Shown: positions 1 through 11,616 of the stretch, piece after piece
How the letters are laid out: the number at the start of each line of letters is the position of its first letter
How positions within the stretch are numbered: position 1 is the first letter of the stretch
DNA from: Cylindrodendrum hubeiense
Lineage: Eukaryota; Ascomycota; Sordariomycetes; Hypocreales; Nectriaceae
Direction: 5' to 3'
Assembly (NCBI GenBank): GCA_014621425.1
Contig: JAANBB010000236.1
Location: forward strand, 1 to 61,846
DNA length: 61,846 bases
Notes under the pieces: model-generated
The model's database searches: none
The model's input: only the letters and a program-made list of their open reading frames with translations
Told to the model about the DNA's origin: nothing
Program-made: the position numbers and the translations under genes

Positions 1-735
1 AAATCGCCGACTTGGACGCCTGCCATCCCTCCCGCATGCGCTTCCAGCACCCCTTCGAAGCTTCGTCCCGCCACCTTGCCGACGGTGCCTTGTTGTTCTC
101 CTCCGCCACTCCCGCCCGCCTCGTCCTCAACTCCCCACCATCACCGAGCACACGCCGGAAGCTACCGGGGCCTCAGGGCTCGGAACCAGATGATACGATT
201 CACCCTGCCATCCTCGACCGATCTTGACTTCAACTACCACTCAGGTCCGGCCTCGCTAGCCGCGACCTGCTTCATCTTACATCCGTCCATCTCGGGTAGC
301 TTCTACTCCACCCACCCCGTCCCCTCCTTGGCCGGTCCTCGCTCATCACACCCCTTGCCCACCGCCCTCGCACCCACATGGCATTGATCTTTTCTACAAG
401 CGCCCGTCTCCAATTCATCCGTTGACCCTGGCCTGGCCCACTCCCGCTTCTCCGCATTCCGGCTTTCACTCGGGTCCTAACTCGATCCAAGGACCCGTCT
501 GGCGTCAACACCATTGAGCCAGCCTCTATATATTTCCGTGACCCCTACATCCCTCTCGGCCTTGTGCCGCCCCAGTCTTGGACCCCAAGCCCTTCATTTC
601 TTGGTAACTTCTTGGTCCAAGCATGTATCGTCTCTTCATTTCTGTCTCTCTACACTCGAGTCTTAGGACGTTGTCGTTGTATATGCCTGCCCTCCTACCA
701 AGAGTCCTATACGTACTCGCTCCGCCTCATCCACC
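1..735 (+). promoter_or_regulatory. upstream region and leader of the Zn2Cys6 regulator gene
   Basis: C/T-rich sequence with no convincing coding frame. A TATA-like stretch (ctctatatattt) lies at 524-535, about 200 bp before the proposed start codon at 736, and the following 200 bp are pyrimidine-rich, as is common in leaders of filamentous fungi. Promoter function is inferred. Short open frames here have no recognisable domains and overlap one another in several frames. Confidence 0.35.
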
Positions 736-3133
736 ATGCCTCCTTCGATTTCTATCCCCACCCGCAATGGGATGTTCCACACCTGTCTGTAGTCTCTTAT
801 GTGTCCCCGACATTCAACGAGACTGACAACCCAATTAGTCCAAGGCATCACCCCCCAGAGGCCATCGGTAGGATCGCCTGATAGCCCAAAAACATGCAGT
901 TCTGGTAGCAAGCGTATCACCACTCCTCATGCATGTGCCGAATGTAAAAGGCGCAAGATCCGTTGCGATGGCAAGCAACCCTGCGGCCAATGTCTTTCAA
1001 GCCGCGCTCCCAAGAGATGTTTCTATGACAAACATCGTCAGCGGGTTATCCCCTCAAGAAAGTGAGCTCGTCTGTGCTCGAATTCAGGAGTACGTGTATC
1101 TAACAGTTCAAAGAACCCTTGAAGCTCTGTCCCAATCTCGGGAGGAATGTCGCTCCATCTTAAAGCGCTTATATCCCAATCATGAACCATCCGCCCTTGT
1201 CCCTCTCTCACGCCAGGAACTACTTGGCCTGTTAGGTCTCTCTGGAACCGAATCGACAATTGCTCTCCCTTCACCTCCTCTCAATTCTGCCCGTTTGAAA
1301 CAAGAGAGCCCATTGCGCACAGAAGGAGGCCTGGCTCTTCTTGAGCAGATACCTGCCCATGGCTCTGAATCGGACGAGGAGCGACGCGGCAGAGACCGCA
1401 TTCCTGTCGAGGCCGACGATGTCAATTCTCTTTCCCTCAACATGGACCGCCAAACATCATCATATCTTGGCGCATCCTCCATCAAGGCAGCCCTTCTCGT
1501 CATGCTCAAAGTTCAGCCTCAGCTCAAAGACTCCCTATCTCAACCCTTGACAAACTTTGAGACGACGAATAATCTTTCAGGTTTGCAGCAACGAATAGCA
1601 TGTCCCAAGGAAAATTGTCGCATCCCATGGTCTTGGAAGGGACAGACCCTCATCGATGCATATTTTAAGCGAGTCCATGTCTTTGTGCCAATGCTTGATG
1701 AGCCCTCGTTTCGAGCAGACTGTCTCGGAGGCCAGAGATGTGACTCCCCTTGGCTCGGCCTTCTCAACATGGTATTTGCCATGGGCAGCATCGCAGCCAT
1801 GAAGTCAGATGACTTCAGCCACTTCGAATACTATCACAAAGCAATGGAGCATCTCACTATTGACTCCTTAGGAAGCAGTCATATTGAAATCGTCCAAGCA
1901 CTTGCCCTTCTTGGAGGCTACTACTTACACTATGTTAACCGACCCAACATGGCGAATGCAGTTCTTGGTGCTGCCCTTAGAACTGCAAGCGCTTTGGGTC
2001 TACATCGCCAATCCCAAACTCCAGGATCTAGTGATGGCGCAGCTGTGGAGGTTCGACGGCGGACTTGGTGGTCTTTGATCTGCCTTGATACATGGGCCAC
2101 CACAACATTAGGCCGGCCTTCTTTGGGGCGGTGGGGTCCTGAGGTCAACATTCGCCCACCCGAGGTTGGAGTCGATGAGGTGAGATTGTACAACGCCCTG
2201 ATGTCCTCGCCATGGCTAATCACCTTTTCTTAGGGTCATGATTCTGCACAGCATGTCGGTATCCTCCCACTGGTCGAGAACATCAAATTCTGTCAGATTG
2301 CCACGCAGGTTCAGGATATGCTCGCTGTTGCTCCTCTTCTCAAAACTGAAGATCGTCGCAACATGAACGCCCAGCTGATCAACTGGTACAACAATCTCCC
2401 ATGGCTTCTTCGCAGCAACGACCCTTGTGCCGAGCCCCTTTACCTTTCTCGGTGTGTCATGAAGTGGCGGTACCAGAACCTACGCATGCTCCTCCACCGT
2501 CCTATCCTCCTCAGCATGGCCACCAATGGTGCCAATAGCCACGCCGGCGAAAATGAGATCGCTGCAGTAGAGACATGTCGAGAGCTAGCAAAGGCGACGA
2601 TTGACGAAATATCTCGTGAATGGGCTCGAAACCAAATGTCTGGCTGGAATGCCGTCTGGTTCCTTTACCAGGCGGTCATGGTCCCACTGGTAAGCATATA
2701 TTGGCAATGGAACAGCCCGTTTGTACCGGAGTGGCAACTTCAAATTGAAGCTACTCTTACCTTGTTCGATTCCATGGAAGACTGGTCATTGGCGGCTCGT
2801 CGCAGTCGAGAAGTTGTTCGGCGACTTTACGAAGCCCGACATCACTGCTCGTATCAAAGCCCGCTTTCCTCAGCCGGGACTGATCCAAGCATGATGCTTG
2901 GTGACACAAGCCTGCACATGTCTCCCTTCGAATTGGATCTAGACGACATGGTAGGAATGCTTGACCAGCAGGGCATATGGGACCTGGACGGTATGTACTG
3001 GGGAGAGCCGCAAGACGCATTACCGGTGGACAGCGAGATGTACAATATGAGCAACGACAGTATGATGCAGGTGGACCACGGTTCAATTTCCTTGGACGGG
3101 TCTAGCATGGACAGTGCGTTCTTGGTTCAGTGA
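736..3133 (+). CDS. Zn(II)2Cys6 transcription factor with fungal_trans domain
   Basis: Four exons: 736-784, 839-1061, 1114-2179 and 2234-3133 (introns 52-54 nt, GT-AG), giving 745 residues. A binuclear zinc cluster lies at about residues 45-72 (HACAECKRRKIRCDGKQPC then GQC and C, spacing CX2CX6CX5CX2CX8C). A basic linker KHRQRVIPSRK and a short coiled coil follow. A middle-homology region from about residue 270 (YFKRVHVFVPMLDEPSF) fits PF04082, and the C-terminal 100 residues are acidic and Met/Asp-rich, like an activation domain. The second intron is supported because it joins SRK to TLEALSQS across a frame change. It is a nuclear DNA-binding regulator. The linker recalls regulators of the CLR-2/ClrB/ManR (cellulose/mannan) group, but that is from memory and unproven. 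The 16-residue first exon is the least certain part. Confidence 0.85.
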
Positions 3134-3536
3134 TGAGACTTTGTATATCGCACAGGATAGCTCCTGTTGCACTTTGGTTTCAGCCTCTTGGGAAGTTCCC
3201 CGAGGAATAGGTATTAGCTGCATGACGCGAAAACGAATGTATGATATGAGACAAATGTCTCTTGGTCTAAATGGTGTTTCCCTAAAATGGTGTACTTCGT
3301 CTATCACACAGAATCTCCGACACAAGCTCAGAGTACGAAGCCCGATCCAATGAAGCAGGCGCGCAGGTCAAGCACTCCTTCCTCGCGATCACGGAAAGCC
3401 CTAATCCGACCAACCATGCCACCAGTCCCTTGGTCTCCGAGATATTTCTGTTCTTCCAACCTCCGTCAACCGATCAGTCTCCAGTGCCATCCCCGTGCTC
3501 CGAATCCAACCTGCACGACCGTTTCCAGCAGGCATC

Positions 3537-4746
3537 ATGGACACCGTGCCTATCTGCAACAACCTCAAGTGTCGGACAGATCTGGGCGACCGCGCTCTCG
3601 TGACTTCCTGCGGGTCTGTATTAGGGATGAAAGCCTCTTTATTATGTGCTAATCCACCGTTTGCAGTCACATATTCTGCATCGAATGTGCACACCGGACG
3701 GGTCTCGCCGGTCAAGATAACGAACGCCGCACAATATGTCCAGCCTGCAATTGCCAATTCAACAGCCCTGACGACGTCATTATTTCGAATCTCAACCCGA
3801 GCGATGAATACAAGACAACTGTTTTGAGCGGTCTCAATCCCAGTGTCATCATGGAATGCGCCGGTCGGGCGCTCGGCTTTTGGACTTTCCAGACGACACA
3901 ACAAACCTTCTACCAACAGCACCTCTACAAGACGCTGAATGAGAAGTATGCGAGCCTAAGACTCAATCACGAAAAGACTGTCCATGATGCAAACGCGGAA
4001 ATAGATTCGCTTCAGCAGAGGATGACAAGTCAGTATCCCTTGAATGTCGATCATTCATAGCCAAGCTGACGGAGACAGACCTGGCCGCGGAACAAGGCGT
4101 CCTGAGGCGCAAAAACATGGATATTCTCCAGGCGTACAAGGAGAAGAGTCGAAAACTCCTGCATATACAGGAGCTCTACGATAAAGTCAAGAGAAAGGCA
4201 GAAATGGGAGACATCCAACAAGCCGCCTCTGATGCTGTGGATTCAAGCCTACAAGTCCCGCCACGGACAAATCACGGATTTGGCGTCATGGGAGTTCATG
4301 AGCTGGGCGAAGGAAACACGATGCCTGCGTTTGGTCAAAGCCACAGGTTTGACATGGCTGGCATGAATACCGGCCTGCCTCGGTCTCATGCAACCCTATC
4401 CAGAGACGACAACCACTGGCCCAGGCTCGGAGGTGCCACCCACTGTAGGTTCTCTCGAGCGATGCTCCAAGGAGTTTGACTAACAACCACAGCTGATCTC
4501 TCTTCTACTCCGATTGGAGGACCCCGGCACCATGGGTTTGCGAATTCGTCGCTTATCAATAGAACCTCTAGTCTTCCTGCTCTCGTCGGAACGCCGGCCC
4601 CAGTGTCTGGAGCAGTACGAGGAACGACTGCGCCGAGTTTTGCCAACAATCGGGTTGGCTTGGCAGGAGTGGGCCTAACGTCTGGACTCAAGGTCAGCCA
4701 GCCGACTAGTGTTCCAGGATTAGATGTATCCGCCCGGCATCACTAA
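3537..4746 (+). CDS. RING-finger protein of the HEI10/CCNB1IP1 family (meiotic crossover factor)
   Basis: Four exons: 3537-3613, 3667-4028, 4079-4444 and 4493-4746, giving 352 residues. An N-terminal RING is formed by CNNLKC, then CGHIFCIEC and CPAC, at about residues 7-55. A coiled coil follows (NEKYASLRLNHEKTVHDANA to the KAEMG segment, about residues 105-195). The C-terminal half is low in complexity, rich in G, S, T and P, and predicted disordered. This RING, coiled-coil, disordered-tail order is the HEI10/Zip3/RNF212 layout of E3 ligases acting on the synaptonemal complex and crossover sites. The first intron is well supported because it joins CRTDLGDRALVTSCG to HIFCIEC within the RING. 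Intron 2 (50 nt, branch CTGAC) could instead end at 4060, but that would be only 32 nt. Family assignment rests on the RING and layout, not on a search. Confidence 0.8.
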
Positions 4747-5234
4747 GCCTACAAAGAGAATTGGTCCACAAACAATGCCTTTCTTTGGCAGGATCAGAGC
4801 TGTTTGTTCCTCAACCAGCATAATAGACAGAAGCTCCTAAAGAATCCACAGTGTTCTCTTGGGGTACGAGGTACAAAGTTTAGGTCATGGCATGGGTACT
4901 GTAGCTGAAAGACGTAGAGATGTTTGCAAGTGTTTGACAGCTAATGTGGAAAGGCTTGTTCTTGTTGGCAAGTTACTGAGCTTCTCAGTGGTACACGGCA
5001 AATAAGACAAAGAACTCGAATAGTGTTCAAATGTTTCTCGCCCTCGAAAGCAAGAAGATTCAGTTTGCGCCTTTGCTACTTAAGTGTATATTGGTGAGCC
5101 ATGGAGTGCTCGCTTGTCCAAGTTGTTTTTTTACAGCAGTTAGCCATCACGCGTCTCGATTCAAACAAAAGAGATAACAGCCGGTGGTACGAAAATCTTC
5201 GCTGGACGAAGCGACACATGAATTTATATGGGCT
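4747..5234. other. intergenic region
   Basis: About 490 bp between the RING protein and the repeat-protein gene. I see no coding frame, RNA gene or strong repeat here. Confidence 0.4.
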
Positions 5235-6674
5235 ATGACAGTGGAGAATATGTCACTTCAATATGGGCTTACGGCTCTCAAAAGGGGTCTGGTCAAAGTC
5301 GCACGACTCCTCTCCATCAGAAGTGGAAGAGAGAGAACAGGGGCGCAACCAGAAACTGAAACAGGACGGCTTAGGAAGTTGCCCAAAAAGGAGAGAGGAG
5401 AATTGCGAAGCCAGTTCAGGGTCAGAGATGAACTCAGCAACATCTCACAACCCGTCGTCTCGAGCTTTCGACAACCGACTGCGCCCGAGTATTGCATGGG
5501 GGAATCGGTGGTCACCTCTCCAGCACCAGGACATTCTTGTCTTCAAATATTGAACCCTACAAGACTTGGGAGGAGCCACGAAGCCTTGAGGTCTCATCCA
5601 GTGAAGCGGCCAAGCCCCCTGAAAAGGTATAGCTTCACGGAACGCACGAGACGTAAAGAGGCTTCAGTGTCTCACTCAGCGAAGCAACCAAGTCTCCTCG
5701 GAAGCTATAGCTTTGCGGAGCTTGGGAGGCGCAGCGAGGCCTTGGGGTCTAGCCACGCGAAGCAGCCAAGCCTCAAGAAAAGGTATAGCCTCATGGACCT
5801 TAGGAGGCCTAACGAAACTTGGCGTCTTCGCCCAGTAGATCAACTGGGCCTCCAAAATAGCCGTAGCTCCGAGGAGCTTAGGAGAAGAGAAATTGTAGAC
5901 GGCGTGGAGGAGGCAGAGGACAACTGGTCGACATTGAGCAACTCGAGCACCAGCACCATTTACAACCCTAGGTCATCAGAGCAGAACCTAGGTTCGGAGC
6001 CGGGCCCGAGTTCAGAGCCGGGCTTGAACGCAGAGCAGCGTTTGGATTCGTATCAGGGCTTGGGTTCTAAACAAAGCTTGGGTTCGGATCAGTCCTGGGA
6101 TTCGGAGCAGGACCCGGATTCAGCCTCACATGGAATCTCGGACTGGGAACTGGGCATGATTGAGCCTATGGTGGCAGAAATGGCAGTCACCGGCAAACCC
6201 AAATTCATCCGCCTCTCGCGTATGACGACGGAGGTCCAGCCGGGGAAGTTGGACAAGTTAGATAAGCTCAAGGGGCAAGTATCAAACTTACGGACGAAAT
6301 GCGACACGCTGCGAGGAGAAATGTCGAATCTTCAGCGGCTGGTGGACGGAATGCGCTGGGTGGGCGAAGATTGGCTGGGCAAGGGCCCCAACGACCGGTT
6401 GACGGGAGCGCAAGCGGTCCTGCTCGCGGAGGAGATCAAGGACCGGGCGCTGTGTTATGAGCAATGGTGCCCGCAGCTGCGGGTGAAGTACGACACCATG
6501 GTAGCGGAGGACGAGGCCAGGGCTAGGATTGAGGCAGTTAAGGCTAGGATCGAGCGTAGAATCGAGCGCCGGATCAAGCGTAGGATACAGGCGGCGGAAA
6601 ACAAGGCGAAGATCGGCCCTGGGATCAACTCCGAGGTTGTTTCTGGGGATATGGCTGAGGCTGGTGATGTTTGA
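5235..6674 (+). CDS. hypothetical repeat-rich, partly coiled-coil protein
   Basis: A single open frame of 479 residues from the ATG at 5235. The frame is open further upstream, but without another ATG; 5250 is an alternative start. No known domain is recognised. Four degenerate 26-residue units (pattern EALxSxxxKxPSLxxxYSFxELxRR) occupy 5574-5888. Eight 6-residue units (consensus SxQxLG or SEPG, 18 bp each) occupy about 5977-6120. After these come a leucine-heptad segment (KLDKLDKLKGQVSNLRTKCD) and a basic helical tail with repeated RIERRIKRR. The phosphorylatable S/R/Y-rich repeats suggest a scaffold or an intrinsically disordered protein, but no function can be given. Long open length and internal repeats in one frame argue for a real gene. 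Confidence 0.6.
   Translation: MTVENMSLQYGLTALKRGLVKVARLLSIRSGRERTGAQPETETGRLRKLPKKERGELRSQFRVRDELSNISQPVVSSFRQPTAPEYCMGESVVTSPAPGHSCLQILNPTRLGRSHEALRSHPVKRPSPLKRYSFTERTRRKEASVSHSAKQPSLLGSYSFAELGRRSEALGSSHAKQPSLKKRYSLMDLRRPNETWRLRPVDQLGLQNSRSSEELRRREIVDGVEEAEDNWSTLSNSSTSTIYNPRSSEQNLGSEPGPSSEPGLNAEQRLDSYQGLGSKQSLGSDQSWDSEQDPDSASHGISDWELGMIEPMVAEMAVTGKPKFIRLSRMTTEVQPGKLDKLDKLKGQVSNLRTKCDTLRGEMSNLQRLVDGMRWVGEDWLGKGPNDRLTGAQAVLLAEEIKDRALCYEQWCPQLRVKYDTMVAEDEARARIEAVKARIERRIERRIKRRIQAAENKAKIGPGINSEVVSGDMAEAGDV
5574..5888 (+). repeat. four 78-bp coding tandem units
   Basis: Degenerate 78-bp units within the hypothetical protein gene, each encoding 26 residues with a K-x-PSL core followed by Y-S-(F/L) and a basic L-x-RR end. 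Units 1-3 are clear; the fourth is diverged (PVDQLGLQNSRSSEELRRR). Confidence 0.6.
5977..6120 (+). repeat. eight 18-bp coding tandem units
   Basis: Short tandem units encoding SEQNLG, SEPGPS, SEPGLN, AEQRLD, SYQGLG, SKQSLG, SDQSWD and SEQDPD. The array stays in frame and is prone to expansion or contraction. Confidence 0.6.
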
Positions 6675-8476
6675 CCGGGGAGGGCGAAATGGGGGAGGAC
6701 GAGACAAAGGAGGGCCGGGCAGTGTGACGGCTGCCGGTCAGGGATGGGGGTTTGTTTCAAGTTGTTGTTTTTTTCAATCCTTTGGTATTCTTTTGTTTCT
6801 CATTTTGAGTTCTATCGGTTCGCTAAGGGGTTTCATTGAGGGTGAGGGGGGAATGTTTCCACCAATATACAGTATTTAACATCATCCCACATCACATATA
6901 GACGACGGCCTGGAGTTGTGGGGAAACAGCGGCTGTGTTGTCAATAAATTTCTCAAGGGACAAAAGAAGTGGATATGATTCCGAATGCACCTTGCTTCGG
7001 GTACCGGCGGCGAGCCGAGCCAGCCCTACCAACGTCGTTGCTGGGGTTAACGGGAATGTTATTCTTTTTGTCTGTTGCTGTGGCGGATGTCGCGGCGGGA
7101 TGATGACGATATCATGCATGCATGCAGCTGGCGGCGTTTGCGGAGGAGGAGGGTACGGAGTAGCTAACGAGGGTTCACCGGGCAAGAGCCAAGAATAGAA
7201 CCTTGGAACGTGTGGCCAATGATTGGCGTGCCAGGCTCCGCCTCTGCTGACTGCAAGCAGCTGGCAGCCTGTCAGCGGTGATTCACGTGACGGCGCCGAC
7301 GAAGCAAATGTAGGTACCCTGTGTTCAGTTACCTCACTGGATGCACGGCGTACGAGGTACCGGTACTGAGGCGACAGGGCCACGCCATCAAGCATCAGGG
7401 CCACGCCATGTTCCCGTAGATGGGAGCGTCCATGCCACCCGGGCTCTCGAATGATTGATCCAGTGATACGAAGGTGACTCAATCAAGCAATCGACTCGAG
7501 GCGAGCCGAACCCTTCCATCAATCGCCAACCTCGCTTTCTTCACCTTGACCACCCCCCCTGCCCTGCGCGCTTCGTCCGGCTCTGACTGGCCGTTGGCTG
7601 CGTTTCTTATCTGCTGGTGCTGGTGCGGCTGCTGCTTTTGGAGTCCGTTTGCTTGCCATCCCCACCCACACGGGCCGTCGATCAAATCACCTTCACCATT
7701 TGACCATACACTGTGAAGTCCTCGGTCCGCCGTACAGAGCTACTCCGTAATCTGTAATCTGTACTGTACCTACTGCTTGTACATCCACTTCGGAGCACTG
7801 CACCCCTTGTCGCCCCCCCATCCCATGCTCCTTCCGACGAATCTATTCGACACAAGGTTCCCTCAGCCTGGTCGGTGGCTTGGCTGACTCGTGTTCCTCC
7901 CGTCCTTCGCTCCCCTCCAACCTTGGAACTTGGACCTTGGATTCCTGAGTCCTCTTTTTTCCCTTCCCGTAGTACCGCGACCAACTCTCGTTTTGGGTGA
8001 CAAACTCAAATTCCTTTCGCTCCTCGGCCGATGCCTCACACTCGCTTCACCTAATCTCTCCGTTTTCGTGCCCCTGCTATTCATCTTAATTCTATTTTCG
8101 CCTCCTCTTTCGCTCATCTGCTCCAGTTCAATCAGGCTCGTGTCGCTCGTCGCCCGTCGCTCATCGCTCGCTTGCTGCATTCCTCCTTCCCCCCCACGTC
8201 CAATTTTAGCATCTCCAACAGTCTGGTCTGGGCGTCGACTCCTGAGACTGCACTTGAGACCCACCCCTCGTCGCGTTACGAAACAGATCGCCCTTGGCCG
8301 GCTCCTTCAACCTTGAACCCGACGTAGCCGTTTGTTACATCACTTTCACAACACCTCGCGACATCATCTCCTGTCCTCTCTGCAGCTTGCAGCCGCGATA
8401 CAACCATCAATCGATCCCGTCAGCTCCTACCAGCTTCAACCAACGCCTCGATTGAATCCCCCAAACGCTTGCCCTC
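6675..8476. other. long intergenic region and CT-rich leader of the apyrase gene
   Basis: About 1.8 kb with no supported gene. From about 7,480 onward the plus strand is strongly pyrimidine-rich, as in long leaders of constitutively expressed fungal genes, and runs up to the YND1 start. A 14-bp direct repeat (agggccacgccatc/g type) occurs near 7,376 and 7,397. A 196-codon open frame on the minus strand (6892-7482) has no family signal and is treated as chance. Confidence 0.45.
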
Positions 8477-10576
8477 ATGGGTAAATCATGTCCGTCGCCT
8501 TCCCCTCCATCTCCCTTCCGCCGTAACTGACGATTCTCTCTTCGCGCAGCCCAATATGGTGTCATACTCGACGCTGGTTCCTCCGGAACTCGTCTGTATG
8601 TTTACAAGTGGAAGAACCACGCTGCCGCCGCCAAGGATGCATCCACCACAGAGCTAAAGAGCCTGCCCGAGATCAAGCTCGAGAAGAGCAAGAAGATTCA
8701 CCCCGGCGTTTCCTCCTTCGCCGACAGCGTCACCCAGATCGGTTCCGACCATCTCCAGGAGCTCATCGACATAGCCCTCGACGAGGTCCCCCATCACAAA
8801 GTCCCCGAGACTCCCATCTACCTAATGGCCACCGCCGGCATGCGACTCCTCCCCGATTATCAGCAGAACGCTCTACTCACGACCATGTGCACCTACCTCC
8901 GCGCCAACTCGAAGTTCATTCTGCCCGACTGCGACTCTCACATACAAGTTATCTCGGGCGAGACTGAGGGTCTCTATGGCTGGATCGCCGCAAACTACCT
9001 GCTCGGTGGCTTCGACACTCCCAAAGATCACGACCACGGCAAGGACCACCACACCTACGGCTTCCTCGACATGGGCGGCGCTTCCGCCCAAATCGCCTTT
9101 GCTCCCAACTCGACCGAGTCCGCGAAGCACTCAAACGACTTGAAGATGGTCCGCATGCGCAACCTCGACGGCTCCCCGGCCGAGTACAAGGTCTTCACCT
9201 CGACGTGGCTCGGTTTTGGTGCCAACAAAGCCCGCGATCGCTTTGTCGAGAGTCTAGTCGTGGCATACCCCGACGAACAAGAGCTCCCCGATCCTTGCAT
9301 GCCCAAGGGCCTGCGCACCACGCTCACCGGTGAGCCTATCGACGGTGAGAGCAAGGACCCAATTCTGATCGGAACCGGCGTGTTCGATGAGTGTTTGCGC
9401 AAGACGTACCCACTGTTAGGCAAGGAACTTCCCTGTGAAGACCAGCCTTGTCTCATCAACGGCCAGCATGTGCCTGCTATTGACTTCGACATCAATCATT
9501 TTGTCGGTGTCTCTGAGTATTGGCACACGACCCACGGCATCTTTGGTGGAAAGCACAAGGCGTACGATCTTGCCACCTACCAGAACAATGTCATGGAGTT
9601 CTGCACTCGCGAGTGGGAGGATATCGAGGACGACATGGACTTGGAGAAGCGCAAGAAGTCCCCGGACGAAAAGGCCCAGGAAGCCCGACAGGCATGCTTC
9701 AAGGCTTCATGGCTCATCAACATGCTCTACGATGGAATTGGCATTCCTCGAGTTGGACTGGAAGGTGGCGCCATGTCCAACTCCACCAAGGACGATTCAG
9801 ACCACGAGAAGGGATTCGCGGACTCATTCAGGCCAATGGACAAAATCGAAGGTGTTGAACTGAGCTGGACCTTGGGAAAGATGGTTCTGTACGCCGCCGG
9901 TCAGGTGCCCCCGTCGTCAGACGATGGCCTACCCGTGGGATTCGGAAGCAACGTGGAGTCAGGCAAGCCAGAAGATTTCGAGCTCGCAGGATCAACCCCA
10001 ATTCCTGCGAACCTCGGCAGCCACGACGACGATGATGACGATGATGATTGGGATGATCTTCTGGAGAAGCCATCAGGCTCCACATCTGGCGTCTTCGCCT
10101 TCATCTTCATCCTGCTTGTGTTGGCCTTTGTCCTGCGCAAACCCGAGCGACGGAGAAAGTTGTTCGGCCTAGCTCGTCGACGTCATCGCTCCAGCGGCGG
10201 TCGCAAATCTAGCCGAGGTTTCTCACTGGCAAACAAACTCTTTGGGCGAAACACGGCAACGTACGAGAGGGTTATGGAGGAGGGCGACTTGTCCGACTTT
10301 GAGCTGGGCGATGTGGACTCGGACGAGGACGAGCATTCGGACAGCAGCGAGGCTTCGCGACAAGGACGCGCATCGGGGCTAGCCACTCCCAAGTTTAATG
10401 GCCGAGTAGATGAGTTGCGACCTCCGCCGTCGGCCATGGATCGATCAGGCCTGGTTGTGCGAACCGAGAGCCGGGAGAGGCTGTCACTTTCAACAATCAA
10501 TGCTGGACGAAGGAGCCGGAACGTGAGCCCGATCCGATCGAAGAGCCCTTTTATGACACCGCTGCGAGAGGACTAG
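8477..10576 (+). CDS. YND1: Golgi apyrase / nucleoside diphosphatase (GDA1/CD39 family)
   Basis: Two exons, 8477-8480 (only ATGG) and 8550-10576, giving 676 residues. All apyrase conserved regions are present: DAGSSGTR (ACR1, residues 8-15), MATAGMRLLP (ACR2), GETEGLYGWIAANYLLGG (ACR3) and GFLDMGGASAQIAF (ACR4). An Asp run precedes one C-terminal membrane segment (VFAFIFILLVLAFVL, about residue 512), followed by an RRRK-rich cytosolic tail. That C-terminal anchor matches yeast Ynd1, whereas Gda1 is anchored at its N-terminus. The enzyme removes phosphate from nucleoside di- and triphosphates in the Golgi lumen, so that GMP can be exchanged for GDP-mannose during glycosylation. The tiny first coding exon is needed because no in-frame ATG precedes ACR1 in exon 2. 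Confidence 0.95.
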
Positions 10577-11028
10577 TAGGATACTGAGAGGTATCAAACT
10601 CGATCAGAAATACGGCACAGGGTCGGACTAAAGATTGGATGGGATATGAAATGGAACAGGCCGGCGTGCTTGCTATTTGTTTTGGCGTTGGGAACAGGGG
10701 CAGAGAAATCATTGGCGTTCTGTGGGAACGCATGTACGAGAATTCGTCTAGCAGGCGTTCGTTTCTTAGCACCTCTTTGTTTAAAAGACCTGAGGATGTA
10801 TGGACATTTAAGCATTCCATAGGCCTTCTACGGGCATGTTCATTATTGGGAGTGTTCTTTCACGCAACATCCCGCCGCCATGTGCCATGTGCCATGTGCA
10901 ATGGAGTTTTAATACGAGCAAAAACATTGTGAGATTATCCAAGCATATATCTATGCATCCCAGTAAAAACAAACGCCCCATCGCATCGCTATCATTACAT
11001 GTCGTCCATCAGATACAGAGTAGATTGG
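10577..11028. other. convergent 3' region
   Basis: The 452 bp between the YND1 and OPI10 stop codons must hold both 3' ends. A perfect triple of the 7-mer ccatgtg lies at 10878-10898. No gene is seen. Confidence 0.4.
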
Positions 11029-11616
11029 TCAATCGGACTGCTTCTCGAGGAAGCTAGGATCTGACCGGACGCGAGACTCAAACTTGCGCCACCAGTCCTC
11101 GAACGCCTTGAGGGGTACGACCTCGACGCCGCCAGGCCCTGCGGCGCCGCTGAAGCTGGAGAGGAAGTTGAAGGCGTTCTGGATGATGTGCTGGGCGAGA
11201 ACGGTGGTGCTGGGCTGCGACGAGGACGCCGCGCCGGGGTTTGACGCCTTGTTAGCAGCCAGAGTCTGCAGCTGGCCAGCGATTGCATCCTCCGCCTCGA
11301 CGGAGACGCCAATCATCAGCCCGCTCTCGCCAGCAGTGACCTTGAACATGGCGCTCTCCTTGCCGGGACCGATGGCGCCGAGGAACTTGAAGTTGGGGGC
11401 GGAACCAGAGGCAGCGACATCGGCGGCCGTGGCGAGGTAGATGGCAGCAGCGGTCCCGGGCGGCAGGGCGACGCCGGGGAGCATGAAGACGACGATGTGG
11501 GAGAAGGGCTTGGTGGTGGGGAGGCTGTACAAGAGCGAGGTGGGGGAGGGCGTTGAGGCCGGCTCGGTGATGAGCGGCTGGCCAGCCGGGACGATGCCGA
11601 AGAGGGGAGAGGACAT
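11029..11616 (-). CDS. OPI10: Hikeshi/OPI10 family nuclear import carrier for Hsp70
   Basis: A single exon of 195 residues, the usual size for the family. The N-terminal beta domain has FGIVPAGQPL, then FSHIVVFMLPGVALPPGTAAAIYL and FKFLGAIGPGKESAMFK. The C-terminal part has the conserved AQHIIQNAFNFLSSF and a W-W-x-KFE-R segment ending FLEK. Hikeshi imports Hsp70 chaperones into the nucleus after heat stress; the yeast homologue OPI10 was found through inositol over-excretion. The gene is divergent from the Nudix gene across about 640 bp. Confidence 0.95.
   Translation of the reverse strand: MSSPLFGIVPAGQPLITEPASTPSPTSLLYSLPTTKPFSHIVVFMLPGVALPPGTAAAIYLATAADVAASGSAPNFKFLGAIGPGKESAMFKVTAGESGLMIGVSVEAEDAIAGQLQTLAANKASNPGAASSSQPSTTVLAQHIIQNAFNFLSSFSGAAGPGGVEVVPLKAFEDWWRKFESRVRSDPSFLEKQSD

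Noticed and set aside
6892..7482. 196-codon open frame on the minus strand
   Set aside because: No domain or splice context, Pro/His/Arg-rich sequence typical of shadow frames over GC-rich noncoding DNA, and no sign of conserved blocks.
7863..8316. Open frames on both strands in the YND1 leader
   Set aside because: They arise from a long pyrimidine tract (low-complexity Leu/Ser/Pro on plus, Arg/Gly/Glu on minus); better explained as 5' leader.
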